Under the pieces are notes generated by a model that was not told the DNA's origin, made no database searches, and saw only the letters and a list, made by a program, of their open reading frames with translations. DNA of 64,000 nucleotides. Origin: Desulfobacteraceae bacterium (lineage in GTDB: Bacteria; Desulfobacterota; Desulfobacteria; Desulfobacterales; Desulfobacteraceae). The stretch spans positions 1 to 64,000 of the forward strand of contig JAAEKY010000346.1 in NCBI GenBank assembly GCA_024227235.1, given 5' to 3'. Of this stretch, positions 1-8,585 are shown one piece after another. The first letter of the stretch is position 1, and every line of letters starts with the position of its first letter. Made by a program: the position numbers and the translations under genes.

Positions 1-1
1 A

Positions 2-127
2 GATTTTAAAGGAGATATGGCGCCTTTATACAAACGGCTATCAAGAGCAATCCAAAGATGGTGTGTGGACGCCTGCACTCTAAATCAATGGGAAATACCC
101 TTTCCGCAATTAACGATTCATAAATAA
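2..127 (+). CDS. 3' end of an unidentified gene
   Basis: An open frame enters from the window edge and stops at TAA 125-127, leaving 41 readable residues with several aromatic residues and a CVDAC segment. I do not recognise it. An ATG at 17 lies two bases after AAAGGAG, too close for a normal ribosome site, so a C-terminal remnant of a longer gene is more likely than a 36-residue peptide. Confidence 0.35.
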   Translation, partial: DFKGDMAPLYKRLSRAIQRWCVDACTLNQWEIPFPQLTIHK

Positions 128-210
128 AAAATTTAATTATTTATAACAATTTTAAAAAAAAATATTTTCCAATTGGGCGATGGTTAAAGAGGTAATTGTT
201 TTCACTGAAA

Positions 211-237
211 TTTGAACGGACGTCATGTCCGTTCAAA
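211..237. terminator. Perfect 11-bp inverted repeat, possible terminator
   Basis: TTTGAACGGAC and GTCCGTTCAAA are perfectly complementary around a five-base loop (GTCAT). It lies between the converging ends of the partial gene at the window edge and the nitroreductase gene. There is no strong T-run on either side, so it could be a terminator or a processing hairpin. Confidence 0.4.
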
Positions 238-300
238 CCATCACCTATCCAACCATCCGTGAGCCATTCTCTTGAAAGCGAAAAACCTCAGTGACAACTG

Positions 301-879
301 TTATGCATCCGTATTGAAACGATCTTTGTAAACTTTTGGGCTTTTTCGCGGTGGGGCTTTTCCTTCCATGGCTGGTTTCCCAATCATAATGGCTCCGGCA
401 ATATCCAATTCTTCCGGGATTTCAAGAATCGGTTTTAAAGTTAAAGGGCTGAAAAAAGTAAACCACAAAGAATCAAGTCCAATATCTGTGGCCTGCAACA
501 TCATGTTCTGGATGCAGGCTGATGCAGCTTGCAAAGCACCATGGGGTTGCTCAAAATAACTACCCAATCCTCCTTTTGTCGGATCATACACCACGACCAC
601 AATCAGGGGACAATCTCCGATAAAGTTCATGGGATATTTCCCTGCCCATGCAGGGCCGCTGTTGTCTAATACGGTTTGTTTGGCCTCAATTCCGGTTTTT
701 TGAATTTGAGCTTTGACCGTCGAGTCAGTGACAGCGATAAATTGAAATGGCTGTTGATTTAGTGGGCTGGGTGCCCATTGGCCTGCTTCTAAAATGGACT
801 GAAGTTGTTCTTGGGTAACAGGTGTATCTTGAAATGCTCTGCAGCTGCGCCTCTTTTTTAATAACTCGCTGAATTCCAT
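301..879 (-). CDS. Nitroreductase family FMN oxidoreductase
   Basis: A 192-residue protein of the FMN-dependent nitroreductase fold, which reduces nitro groups, quinones or enones with NAD(P)H in the cytoplasm. The N-terminus carries the FMN-phosphate motif (RRSCRAF, residues about 10-16) followed by APSPLNQQPFQF, the segment that packs on the flavin. A glycine-rich GAIMIGKPA stretch lies near the C-terminus. The length is normal for the family. The ATG is preceded by AAAGGAAG at good spacing. It is the last gene of the minus-strand series but is separated by 59 bases from the MFS gene. The true substrate cannot be told from sequence. Confidence 0.85.
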   Translation of the reverse strand: MEFSELLKKRRSCRAFQDTPVTQEQLQSILEAGQWAPSPLNQQPFQFIAVTDSTVKAQIQKTGIEAKQTVLDNSGPAWAGKYPMNFIGDCPLIVVVVYDPTKGGLGSYFEQPHGALQAASACIQNMMLQATDIGLDSLWFTFFSPLTLKPILEIPEELDIAGAIMIGKPAMEGKAPPRKSPKVYKDRFNTDA

Positions 880-938
880 AGGTGTCTTCCTTTATCAAAA
901 GAGAAATAAATTTACCTCCATACTGTAAACACTAATTC

Positions 939-2246
939 TTATTTTGTCGAAGGTTTCAATAAGAAAAAAGATATAAGCAATATTATAAAAAACCAACCAA
1001 TAAAAGTAGCCGGGAAGACTGAAAAGGTATCCATAAAAATAATATTTTCAATATTTTCTGATGGCAGACCCTGCTTTTTGATTTTTAAAACAAGGGCATA
1101 CAAAACCCCTAATACCCCATAAGAAATGTTATATGACAGGCCTTTGAAACTTAAAATAGTTGCCCGTTGTTCAGAAGACGCCATTTGATTGATATAGAAG
1201 CTGACAAAAAAACCAGTAAAATACATGGCACTAAACGTAATCAGCGCAGGGATAAGACCTGAATAGGGCCAGAAAAAGTTCATAGAACTTAAGCCGGTAA
1301 ATGTTAAGATGGTCGTGATCCATAGGGCATGTGAATATGGGTGGTTTTCTGCAATTTTTTTGGCTATTTTGGGAATGACAAGCCCAAGCATGGCCACAAG
1401 AGATCCAATGATACCAAAACTGGATTCTGGCAGTTCAATCATCCTGTAGTACTGGCTGGAAAGGGTGATAACCATTCTGATGATACCATCAAACAACATG
1501 CCAAAAAGAATGACAGATAGGGCAAAAGGCGTTTTTAAAATCCACAACCCTGCCTTAAATGTTAAACCAAACGCTTGGCGGATCTGTGGTTTTTTTGTTT
1601 TTGATGAGCCAGGGTCTTTCATCTTGAGGGTTGTTATAAAAGCAAAAATTGCAAGGATCAGGGTAAGATATAATGGAAATCGCATCGTGGTTTCTTGAGA
1701 AAAGGCAATAGCAAACCCAAAAAAATTGCAAATTTTTTCAAGTAGATTCGGGTCATACACTGCGGCACCTATGCTCATGGCAATAATAAACCCAATAGAT
1801 TGAAATCGGATTAAAATTTCAAGCACTCTTCCCCATTGATCGCTGTTTCCTTGAGCTTCTAAAGAGTCATAGGCAATGGCCTCATCTGCCCCACTGGCAG
1901 CAGCCTCAGCCAGGCCGCTTAAAAAACGATTTACAAGGAAAACAATAAAGATAATAGACGTGTTTGTTTTGGGGACAAAACTGATGATGCCGATTTCAAA
2001 TATCATGATAAGAGTGGCAAATACCAATAGCCGCTTCCTTCCTACAATATCAGCAAGGGCGCCTGAGGGAACCTCGAACAACACAATAGTGGCTGCCCAG
2101 ACCGCATTCAGAATGGAAAACTGAGCCACGGTAAGACCGAAATCAAGAAACAGGATAGTAAAGACTGGATAGTAAAATCTAGAATTAAAAAAGACCTTAA
2201 AGGCAATAAATAACCGGACATTAGGAATGGAAAATGGAGATGACAA
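939..2246 (-). CDS. Major facilitator superfamily transporter
   Basis: A 435-residue inner-membrane protein with about 12 hydrophobic segments. The MFS signature between helices 2 and 3 reads GALADIVGRKRLL (about residues 62-74), matching the family G-x-x-x-D-R-x-G-R-R/K loop. A large central loop around KMKDPGSSKTKK separates the two halves. The start appears to be TTG, seven bases after the stop of the CBS gene, which suggests translational coupling. The substrate is not identifiable. Resemblance to drug-exporter-type MFS proteins is general only. Confidence 0.85.
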   Translation of the reverse strand: MSSPFSIPNVRLFIAFKVFFNSRFYYPVFTILFLDFGLTVAQFSILNAVWAATIVLFEVPSGALADIVGRKRLLVFATLIMIFEIGIISFVPKTNTSIIFIVFLVNRFLSGLAEAAASGADEAIAYDSLEAQGNSDQWGRVLEILIRFQSIGFIIAMSIGAAVYDPNLLEKICNFFGFAIAFSQETTMRFPLYLTLILAIFAFITTLKMKDPGSSKTKKPQIRQAFGLTFKAGLWILKTPFALSVILFGMLFDGIIRMVITLSSQYYRMIELPESSFGIIGSLVAMLGLVIPKIAKKIAENHPYSHALWITTILTFTGLSSMNFFWPYSGLIPALITFSAMYFTGFFVSFYINQMASSEQRATILSFKGLSYNISYGVLGVLYALVLKIKKQGLPSENIENIIFMDTFSVFPATFIGWFFIILLISFFLLKPSTK

Positions 2247-2253
2247 TGCGGTA

Positions 2254-2709
2254 TTAATCTTTGGGTATAAGCGTTTTTAAGATATCTTCCTTGCCAATAA
2301 TGCCTACAACCTTTTTACCCTCTACAACGGGGATGGTATGAAAATGTTTTTCAACCATAAGCGTTGCAATCTCAGATACAGGGGTATCTGCACCCACAGT
2401 CACAGGATCTTTGACCATGGCTTGTTCAACAGTTGTCGCGGCTATCTTTTTAAGGCTGTCTTCCAGTTTTTGCGAAGATGATAAGGGGATAATACTATCT
2501 AGGATAGCGAAAATCGGTGGTATAGGGATGTCTTTTTGCTGGAAGATCAAATCACTTTGGCAGAGAATACCGACCAATTCTTCTTTATTATTCACTACGG
2601 GCACACCATTAATATGATTATTTAAAAGGATTTTAACTGCTTTGGGGATCTCTGTATCTGGATTAATGCTAATAATGTTGGTTTCCATAATATCTTTTGC
2701 TTTGGCCAT
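2254..2709 (-). CDS. CBS-domain protein (tandem CBS pair)
   Basis: A 151-residue stand-alone Bateman module. CBS domain 1 spans about residues 1-60 (AKDIMETNIISINPDTEIPKA, then NGVPVVNNKEELVGILCQSDL). CBS domain 2 lies near the C-terminus (VEQAMVKDPVTVGADTPVSE, then FHTIPVVEGKKVVGIIGKEDIL). Such pairs bind adenine nucleotides and act as energy sensors for a partner protein. I chose ATG 2709 because AAGGAGGG lies just upstream; the open frame extends 35 residues further without a comparable ribosome site. It is followed directly by the MFS gene, which may be its partner. Confidence 0.85.
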   Translation of the reverse strand: MAKAKDIMETNIISINPDTEIPKAVKILLNNHINGVPVVNNKEELVGILCQSDLIFQQKDIPIPPIFAILDSIIPLSSSQKLEDSLKKIAATTVEQAMVKDPVTVGADTPVSEIATLMVEKHFHTIPVVEGKKVVGIIGKEDILKTLIPKD

Positions 2710-2879
2710 GATGCCCTCCTTATGAATGAATGGGTTAATCAAATTTATTCCGTTCACAGGCGGTAACTGCTTGATCTCTACACTATACATGAATCCTTGT
2801 GTTAGGTAAAGCATCAGACTAATTACTGGATATTATGAAAGAAACTTAACCTGTTACAGGCTGATTGCCTTTTTTTATC

Positions 2880-4724
2880 CTATTTCATCACCAGTTCTTC
2901 CAGACCTCTATCTCTTAAAAAATTGGGATACAGGTCATAGGCTGGTTTTAAAATAGGAAGCAGTTTTAAAGTCTTTGGGACATTTCCCTTTGCCACCACC
3001 TGTCTTCTGGTTAATGCGGTGACAAGATTTGCCTTGCCGTGCCAGAATTTATGGGCAAAATCAGCATTCATGGACATGGTGACTTCAGGCTCGCCTGTAA
3101 ACTCTCCTTTTATAAGTTCAGTTTTATCCCCTGTGGCATCAATAGTGATGATAGCATCTGGATTTTTATACACAAACTGAATGCATAGATTGGTCTTCTT
3201 CAAGGACGGACCCATATCCTGATCATCTTTTAATACAGCATAAAATTCCATGAGAATGTCATAGAGCATGTCTGTATCTTTGAATACATTGGACATCTTT
3301 TTTGCAGCAGCCTTTTTTTGTGCTTTTGGTCTTAGGTCTTCTTCTGAGACAGCAAGGGGTTTGTCTTTGGAATAATACACCTTTTCAACAATTTCAATGA
3401 CAGCTTCACGATCAGGTTCAACAGGATTATACAGCATTGAACCATCTTCCATTGCTGTATCTGCGACCTGATCAAGTTTTGCAAGGTTATCCTTAATGCC
3501 GGCATCTTTTAAATTTAACGGCATTTGGGTTAAAAATGAAATTTGACGGTTAAGCTGGCGCACTTTTTCAATACCGGCAATGGCAGCCTGTCTTCTTATC
3601 CACCCATCTACAAATCCTAAATTTTCTAATTTTTTATTGGCAAAATCTCTAATTTTATGGGCTTTTGTATCCACAAGATCCTTTAATGCATTCAGATCAG
3701 TCTTTTTTACCGTTTTTGTGATCAGGTCAAGGGCACCTGATTTAATGACACTCTGGCTGTCACTGACAATCGTAGGAAATGAGACTCCCATTGCCATGGC
3801 CACATCAGCATACCGATCTATTTTTTCTTCTAAGTTGTATTCCATAACCTCAGGAAGGATCAATGTGTTCGCAAGGCCATGGGGGATATGATATACGCCA
3901 CCTAAAGCATGGGATATGCCATGCACCATTCCTACCATGGAATGGGAAAATGCAACCCCTGCAATAAAACTTCCCACCTGCATGGCACCTCTGGCCTGAA
4001 GGTCTTCTGGTTTATCACAGGCCTGTAGTATATTATCCGTTATCATTTTAATGGCATGCAAAGCTAAGGCATCAGAAGCTGGAGACCATTCTTTGTCTAC
4101 ATAGGCTTCAATGGCGTGAACCAGGGCATCCATTCCTGTGAAAGCTGTCAGCCTTGGCGGCATGGACACTGTCATTTCAGGATCAAGTATGGCCAGTTGC
4201 GGTAAAAATTGTTCTTCTGCAAATGGCAGTTTCACATCATTATCAGGATCGGCAATCACAGCGACCTTTGTGACTTCTGATCCGGTTCCAGCAGTTGTGG
4301 GAATCACGATAGCAGGCAAAAGTGACTCTGTGCTTTCAAGCAGATAGGCTCCCATGTGATCCTGTACCTTACCACCTTTTGTCATTAAAAGATTGGCTAC
4401 TTTAGCTGTGTCAATAACACTTCCGCCGCCAACAGCAATAATCATATCGCATTTTTTTTTCTTGCCCAGAGCCGCACACGCCTGAACAGTTTCGATAGTA
4501 GAGTTGGGCGGAACATTATCAAACATGGCAGAAATTTTAATGTTTGTCTTTTTAAACCCTTTTTTCACTCTATCAACTGGGCCTGCCTTTACAAGGATTT
4601 CATCTGTGACAAGCAGGGCTTTTCTTTTACCGAATCTGGCAACTGCATCTTCAATTGAGTCAAGGATGCCTATACCATAAACCAGTTTTGTTGGAAGGGA
4701 AAATTCGAAATAATCGGGTAGCAT
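2880..4724 (-). CDS. Iron-type alcohol dehydrogenase fused to SCP2 domain
   Basis: A 614-residue two-domain protein. Residues 1 to about 385 form an iron-containing (group III) alcohol dehydrogenase: NAD-binding GGGSVIDTAKV, GTAGTGSEVT, and the metal-ligand segments GMDALVHAIEAY and HGISHALGGVYHIPHG. The C-terminal 115 or so residues match the SCP2 sterol/lipid-carrier fold (IQFVYKNPDAIITIDATG, then GEPEVTMSMNADFAHKFWHG). A charged linker (PKAQKKAAAKKMS) joins them. Fusion to a lipid-binding domain suggests a hydrophobic long-chain alcohol or aldehyde substrate, which fits the storage-lipid genes upstream. ATG is preceded by AAAGGAAT. The substrate is inferred, not seen. Confidence 0.85.
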   Translation of the reverse strand: MLPDYFEFSLPTKLVYGIGILDSIEDAVARFGKRKALLVTDEILVKAGPVDRVKKGFKKTNIKISAMFDNVPPNSTIETVQACAALGKKKKCDMIIAVGGGSVIDTAKVANLLMTKGGKVQDHMGAYLLESTESLLPAIVIPTTAGTGSEVTKVAVIADPDNDVKLPFAEEQFLPQLAILDPEMTVSMPPRLTAFTGMDALVHAIEAYVDKEWSPASDALALHAIKMITDNILQACDKPEDLQARGAMQVGSFIAGVAFSHSMVGMVHGISHALGGVYHIPHGLANTLILPEVMEYNLEEKIDRYADVAMAMGVSFPTIVSDSQSVIKSGALDLITKTVKKTDLNALKDLVDTKAHKIRDFANKKLENLGFVDGWIRRQAAIAGIEKVRQLNRQISFLTQMPLNLKDAGIKDNLAKLDQVADTAMEDGSMLYNPVEPDREAVIEIVEKVYYSKDKPLAVSEEDLRPKAQKKAAAKKMSNVFKDTDMLYDILMEFYAVLKDDQDMGPSLKKTNLCIQFVYKNPDAIITIDATGDKTELIKGEFTGEPEVTMSMNADFAHKFWHGKANLVTALTRRQVVAKGNVPKTLKLLPILKPAYDLYPNFLRDRGLEELVMK

Positions 4725-4777
4725 TTTTTTATTCCTTTATAAGAGTAAGGGGTGAAATATTAAGCCATATTTTGTTT

Positions 4778-5665
4778 TTAAATAAATGGTTTAAGTTGCG
4801 TATGTGCTGTTTTATAACCTTCATCAATGAGGTCCCTTGCTTGTTTTAATGAAAAATTTAACAAAGATTTAAACCCTAGCATTTTTGAAGGAGCAAGCGT
4901 TATAATATTGGGTTGTATAGCTGGATCTGGTTTGCTGTTGTATCTTTGCCTATATGTTTTTTGAGCAGGTGGCAGCGGCATGTCCTTATATTGTTTTGCC
5001 ATCAATGTGTTTTGATAAGATCCTGTAAGAAATTGTTCAAAAACATGCTCTCCAGCTTTAAAAAAGTTTGTGGGAAATGGTTGAGGCGTGTGACCAATGG
5101 GAGAAAGATGAACCACAATAATTTCAGTAGCACCAAAATCCAAAGCCGGCAGTAATGGCACATTTGCCATAACGCCACCGTCCCAGTGGGGGATGCCATC
5201 AATTTTGTGCCAAGGGAAAAGGAGCGGCATGGCACTGGAGGCCAAAACATGTTCAAGCGCGATTTTTTGGTTATCAAAAAAACAAGGACTGGCCGTATGC
5301 ATATTGACCGCTGAAATAACGATCTTTGTTTGAGTTTTTCGTAAAGCTTTAAAATCAAGGTGTTTTGAAATCATCGCTTGAAGTGGGCGTGTATCCAGCA
5401 AAGGTTTAACCGCTTTGCCAGATAAAAAATAGGCTAAAAAGGGAAGAAGGTTCAGTTTGTACATTTTTCGGCGATTATGCGTGGACCATATTTTTTCCAG
5501 CGTATCAATATCCAATCCAGAACCAATACCGGCAGCATTAACAGCGCCAATGGATGTACCGCAGATAATATCAGGTTCCCAATGTCGCTCAACCAGGTAT
5601 TTCCATACCCCGATTTGAAAAGATCCTCTAGAGCCTCCACCGGAAAGTATTAATGCTTTTTTCAC
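4778..5665 (-). CDS. Patatin-like phospholipase/lipase
   Basis: A 295-residue patatin-family acyl hydrolase. It has the oxyanion loop SGGGSRGSFQIG (residues 8-19), the nucleophile elbow GTSIGA with Ser38, and the catalytic Asp162 in WDGGVMANVP, so the Ser-Asp dyad is complete. Bacterial members hydrolyse phospholipids or neutral lipids; here the neighbours (phasin-like proteins, WS/DGAT) suggest a role in mobilising storage lipid. No signal peptide is visible, so it probably acts in the cytoplasm or on the inner membrane. It lies 42 bases downstream of the FFLEELY-type gene on the same strand. Confidence 0.85.
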   Translation of the reverse strand: MKKALILSGGGSRGSFQIGVWKYLVERHWEPDIICGTSIGAVNAAGIGSGLDIDTLEKIWSTHNRRKMYKLNLLPFLAYFLSGKAVKPLLDTRPLQAMISKHLDFKALRKTQTKIVISAVNMHTASPCFFDNQKIALEHVLASSAMPLLFPWHKIDGIPHWDGGVMANVPLLPALDFGATEIIVVHLSPIGHTPQPFPTNFFKAGEHVFEQFLTGSYQNTLMAKQYKDMPLPPAQKTYRQRYNSKPDPAIQPNIITLAPSKMLGFKSLLNFSLKQARDLIDEGYKTAHTQLKPFI

Positions 5666-5707
5666 AGGGTCACCATATATAAAGATTTGATATCCATGGT
5701 TGAAGCC

Positions 5708-6346
5708 CTAAGATTTTACTGACCAGATTTCATTGTGCCAGGCCATCTCACGCTCCACCATGGTATCAACAAAAAAGTCTATATTATCAATTGTTTTAAA
5801 AGAGACATACCCGTCGTAAATAAAGTCTATAATTTCTTTAATGCCAAATAGCACGGCAGCAGCTTTTACAGTTTTTAAAGAAGCGCCAACAATCCATTTT
5901 TTGCTCAGGCCGTGAAAAATACGAGTAACTTCTGCACTTAAGTTTATTTGATAGATTCGCAGGTCATAGTTATCAAGGCTCCTATAGACTTCCTGGTATT
6001 CGTCCATGGTCATGGTTTCATCCGTGCCATTAAGCAACATTTTTTCGACCATTAAATTGTCTTGGTCATCGGTGATTTTATGAAGCTCAATGACTTTGGT
6101 GACGGCAGTGAGCATGCTCTTGTAAATCTTACCATTCAATGCTTTGTGCAGTTTTTTCATACTGGTATCGCGAAAAGAGAAATCTTCAGGCGCATAAAGC
6201 TTATTAAAAAAGAAATTCCCAATTTGTGTATATTGGGGATTTTGTTTTATATCGTCATAGGTGCGGTTAAGTCTGTTAGATTGAAACATCTGTAAGACTC
6301 TTTTTAGCTGTAAGAAATTTTGATTTGAAGTGTTGTCGTCTGTCAT
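5708..6346 (-). CDS. FFLEELY-motif-type protein of unknown function
   Basis: About 212 residues, largely alpha-helical. Residues near 40-60 read IGNFFFNKLYAPEDFSFRD, resembling the FFLEELY-(Y/G)-P-x-DFS-x-RD signature of a proteobacterial family of unknown function. A hydrophobic stretch lies around AAAVLFGIKEIIDFIY. The start is uncertain: ATG 6346 is 14 bases from AGGAG, while an upstream TTG at 6358 is only two bases from it. It sits between the patatin gene and the PhaR-like gene, so a link to lipid granules is possible but not shown. Confidence 0.7.
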   Translation of the reverse strand: MTDDNTSNQNFLQLKRVLQMFQSNRLNRTYDDIKQNPQYTQIGNFFFNKLYAPEDFSFRDTSMKKLHKALNGKIYKSMLTAVTKVIELHKITDDQDNLMVEKMLLNGTDETMTMDEYQEVYRSLDNYDLRIYQINLSAEVTRIFHGLSKKWIVGASLKTVKAAAVLFGIKEIIDFIYDGYVSFKTIDNIDFFVDTMVEREMAWHNEIWSVKS

Positions 6347-6404
6347 ATGATTATTCAAGGCTCCTGATTATTCGGACCGGCTGTTCGCAGTATTTAAACA
6401 AAGT

Positions 6405-7004
6405 TCAGCCATGGCCCTGTTCTTGGCCTTTATTGGTTTCGTCTGATTGGTGAAGGGTTTCAAATTTTTTCAGTTTTTTTTCCAATGTATTGATCCGGGA
6501 ACTTAAACTTGACACCTGATCTTTTGTCGCAAGGTTCATGGCATCTAAGACTTCTTTTAACCGTCTGTCTATGGTATCTGAAATCCAATTTTTTAAGGAC
6601 GCGGTATACCCGATGATTTCATTTTTCAGCCGGCTTCCTTCAGATTTTGAAATTTCTTTATTTTTGACAAGGCCTTTAACCATGCTGTCTATCTCATCTT
6701 CTGCCAGAGTAAATGATCTTTGCCATACAGATACATATCTTTTGGCATAATCAGTAAGCGCATTCCCACCCTTTCTGAAAAGCTGAATCAGAACACCGGA
6801 AGACACCTTGCTTTCAGTTTTGCCACTCGTCCTGGCAATCAAGCTTGAAACTATAGATGCGGTGAGGTCTTCACCTGTTTCGTTATCAATAATGACAATA
6901 TCTTCCCCTAATTTGATCAGCTCGGAAAGGCGGACCATGGAAATATATTTTTTATCGGTTGTGTCATAAAGCTTTCTGTTTGCATATTTTTTTATATGGT
7001 GCAT
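6405..7004 (-). CDS. PhaR-type granule regulator/phasin-like protein
   Basis: A 199-residue protein. Its first 60 residues match the PHB/PHA accumulation regulator DNA-binding domain: IKKYANRKLYDTTDKKYISM, a GEDIVIIDNETGEDLT segment, then IVSSLI. The rest is helical and ends in a coiled coil (NLATKDQVSSLSSRINTLEKKL) like that of granule-associated phasins. In PHA producers PhaR represses phasin genes and binds polymer granules. No PHA synthase is visible here, and the neighbouring storage enzyme is a WS/DGAT, so it may serve wax-ester or triacylglycerol inclusions. A terminator separates it from the two related genes upstream. Confidence 0.8.
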   Translation of the reverse strand: MHHIKKYANRKLYDTTDKKYISMVRLSELIKLGEDIVIIDNETGEDLTASIVSSLIARTSGKTESKVSSGVLIQLFRKGGNALTDYAKRYVSVWQRSFTLAEDEIDSMVKGLVKNKEISKSEGSRLKNEIIGYTASLKNWISDTIDRRLKEVLDAMNLATKDQVSSLSSRINTLEKKLKKFETLHQSDETNKGQEQGHG

Positions 7005-7031
7005 GTCTTCCTCTCAATGGGCGTTGTCTCA

Positions 7032-7072
7032 AAAACCTGCCAGGCTATAGTTTCTATAACCAGGCAGGTTTT
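7032..7072 (-). terminator. Rho-independent terminator
   Basis: AAAACCTGCC pairs with GGCAGGTTTT, and the arms continue with further pairing (TATAG/CTATA) to a three-base loop. Read on the minus strand the stem is followed by TTTTT. It ends or attenuates transcription from the two phasin-like genes before the PhaR-like gene. Confidence 0.75.
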
Positions 7073-7101
7073 GTCAATATGCATTATCGATAATTAGGGG
7101 T

Positions 7102-7608
7102 TTACGCGTTCGCTTTTTTTTTGTTTACATCGTTTACTTTTGATGTCGCAGGTTTTTCAACCTTTGGCGCTGCTTTTTTGGCTGCAGCAGTGGCTTTCTT
7201 TTTAGACCCTTTTTCCTGTGCAAGTTTAAGCGCATCAATTTTTTTGTTCAGTGCTTTGATATTTTCATCAAGTCGTGTGACTTGTTCTCTGGAAGGTAAT
7301 TTTACCGCTTCAAGAACTTTGCTGATTTTTGAATCAATAATGTCACCTACCCACTTGACTAATTTGTCTGTTTTAAGAAATGGGATATCTTTTTTCTTTT
7401 TTGTCTTAGCTTTTTTTTCTTTTTTTACAGCTTCTTTTTTTGAAAGTTGGGCAATAACAGTTGAGGTTATGTCTTTTCCGGTTTTAGTCAGGGTGACTTG
7501 AATTTTCTCGCCTTTTTTTATTATTTCAGCAAGTTGGTCTGGCTTGATATATTTTTTATTGATGGTATCGAAAAATCTTCCGTTGGCATATTTTTTTATT
7601 TTAAGCAT
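7102..7608 (-). CDS. PhaR-like domain fused to Lys/Ala-rich phasin-like tail
   Basis: A 168-residue protein. Residues 1-55 repeat the PhaR DNA-binding motif in altered form (IKKYANGRFFDTINKKYIKP, GKDITSTVIAQL), with G-R-F-F replacing the usual R-x-L-Y. A basic linker follows (KKEKKAKTKKKKD), then a helical segment with LPSREQVTRLDENIKALNKK, and a Lys/Ala/Pro-rich tail similar to histone-like or PhaF-type tails that bind DNA. It may tether inclusions to the nucleoid, as PhaF does in pseudomonads; this is inference. ATG is preceded by AGGAG. It lies 56 bases after the next phasin-like gene and is probably co-transcribed with it. Confidence 0.75.
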   Translation of the reverse strand: MLKIKKYANGRFFDTINKKYIKPDQLAEIIKKGEKIQVTLTKTGKDITSTVIAQLSKKEAVKKEKKAKTKKKKDIPFLKTDKLVKWVGDIIDSKISKVLEAVKLPSREQVTRLDENIKALNKKIDALKLAQEKGSKKKATAAAKKAAPKVEKPATSKVNDVNKKKANA

Positions 7609-7664
7609 TTCTTTCTCCTAATCGTTAGATCATGTTTTTATATTATGTTTGATGCCTTATTATA

Positions 7665-8213
7665 TTAGGCGTTGGCATATTGTTTATTAAGCGCATCCAC
7701 TTTTTTGTTAACCCCATCGATTCCAGAGACTAAATTATCAATTTCATCTTTAGAAGGAAGGTTTAATTTTGAAGGAATAGATTCAATTGTTGAGGCTATT
7801 TTCTTTTCGATGGTTTTTTTCATGGGAATTCTTTCTATATTTTTTTTGCTTATTTCTATGAAATCGTCCACAAGGAGTTTTGCGTCATTTTCAATACCTT
7901 TGTACACTTTCTTGCCTTCGATATTGATTTTTTTAAACCTTTTCCTGGCATCAGTTTTTGCAGTTTTCGCAGCTTTTTGCCATGCTTTAAAGCGGTCATC
8001 CTTTGTTTTATTGAGGGCATCTTTGCTGTCATCAATAAGGTCATCGATTCTTTTGATAGGATCTGATTTGAGCTCTGAGAAGAACTCTCGACCATTTTCA
8101 AGTTGTTTTTTTACATATTTCTCGTTGACGGTCTTAATTTTAGTTTCAATTTTTTTTCTTGCGTCTTTAATCGTTTTTGCAATGTAAAATTTGGATTCTT
8201 TTTTTTGTGCCAT
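7665..8213 (-). CDS. Phasin-like coiled-coil protein
   Basis: A 182-residue, lysine-rich, almost wholly helical protein with no signal peptide or membrane segment. The C-terminus (LPSKDEIDNLVSGIDGVNKK, then VDAL) has the motif L-P-(S/T)-K-x-(D/E)-(V/I)-x-x-L found at the end of polyhydroxyalkanoate granule-associated phasins, and the same motif ends the two neighbouring proteins. It probably coats storage inclusions. It is the first gene of the minus-strand series and is divergent from the WS/DGAT gene, with a 372-base shared upstream region. Confidence 0.7.
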   Translation of the reverse strand: MAQKKESKFYIAKTIKDARKKIETKIKTVNEKYVKKQLENGREFFSELKSDPIKRIDDLIDDSKDALNKTKDDRFKAWQKAAKTAKTDARKRFKKINIEGKKVYKGIENDAKLLVDDFIEISKKNIERIPMKKTIEKKIASTIESIPSKLNLPSKDEIDNLVSGIDGVNKKVDALNKQYANA

Positions 8214-8585
8214 GTTTTGAGTCTCCTATAAAAAATTTTTGTATAAAATATATGTTTTGTATAACGCGTTGTGTCACGATCATAATATGATGCACTGCGT
8301 TATATTTGTCAAGCATCATTTCCCTTTTTTTAAAAACAGCCCCATTGTTTTTTTGTTAATGATTTTGTTTAAAGCCTTATAATGTAGGCTATTTCGTAAT
8401 TTTATTTTGTTTGAAAAAAGCTTTTAAAAGTTATATATTATTCTTCGATTGCAAACACTTGCTTTTTAATGGTAGGAAGGATATGTAACTTTTGTTCGAT
8501 ATTTATTGATTTTTTGTGGGTTGTGATGCAACCTGAGATGTGAACATCTTTTTTAGGGAAAATTAAAAGTGATCAGGAGATAAAA
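8214..8585. other. Divergent intergenic region, phasin / WS-DGAT
   Basis: This 372-base AT-rich spacer holds the inverted repeat at 8261-8303 and a small hairpin AGCCT/AGGCT at 8373-8390. It also has the ribosome site CAGGAG just before the ATG at 8586. No open frame of convincing quality was found. It should contain promoters for both directions, but I cannot place them firmly. Confidence 0.6.
8261..8303. promoter_or_regulatory. Inverted repeat, candidate operator
   Basis: ATAACGC at 8261-8267 is mirrored by GCGTTAT at 8297-8303, with partial symmetry between (GTCACGATCAT/ATGATGCAC). It lies 48 bases upstream of the phasin-like start and about 280 bases upstream of the WS/DGAT start. The GCACTGC core on its right side resembles the TGC-rich targets known for PhaR, so PhaR-type control is a reasonable guess. 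Confidence 0.45.
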
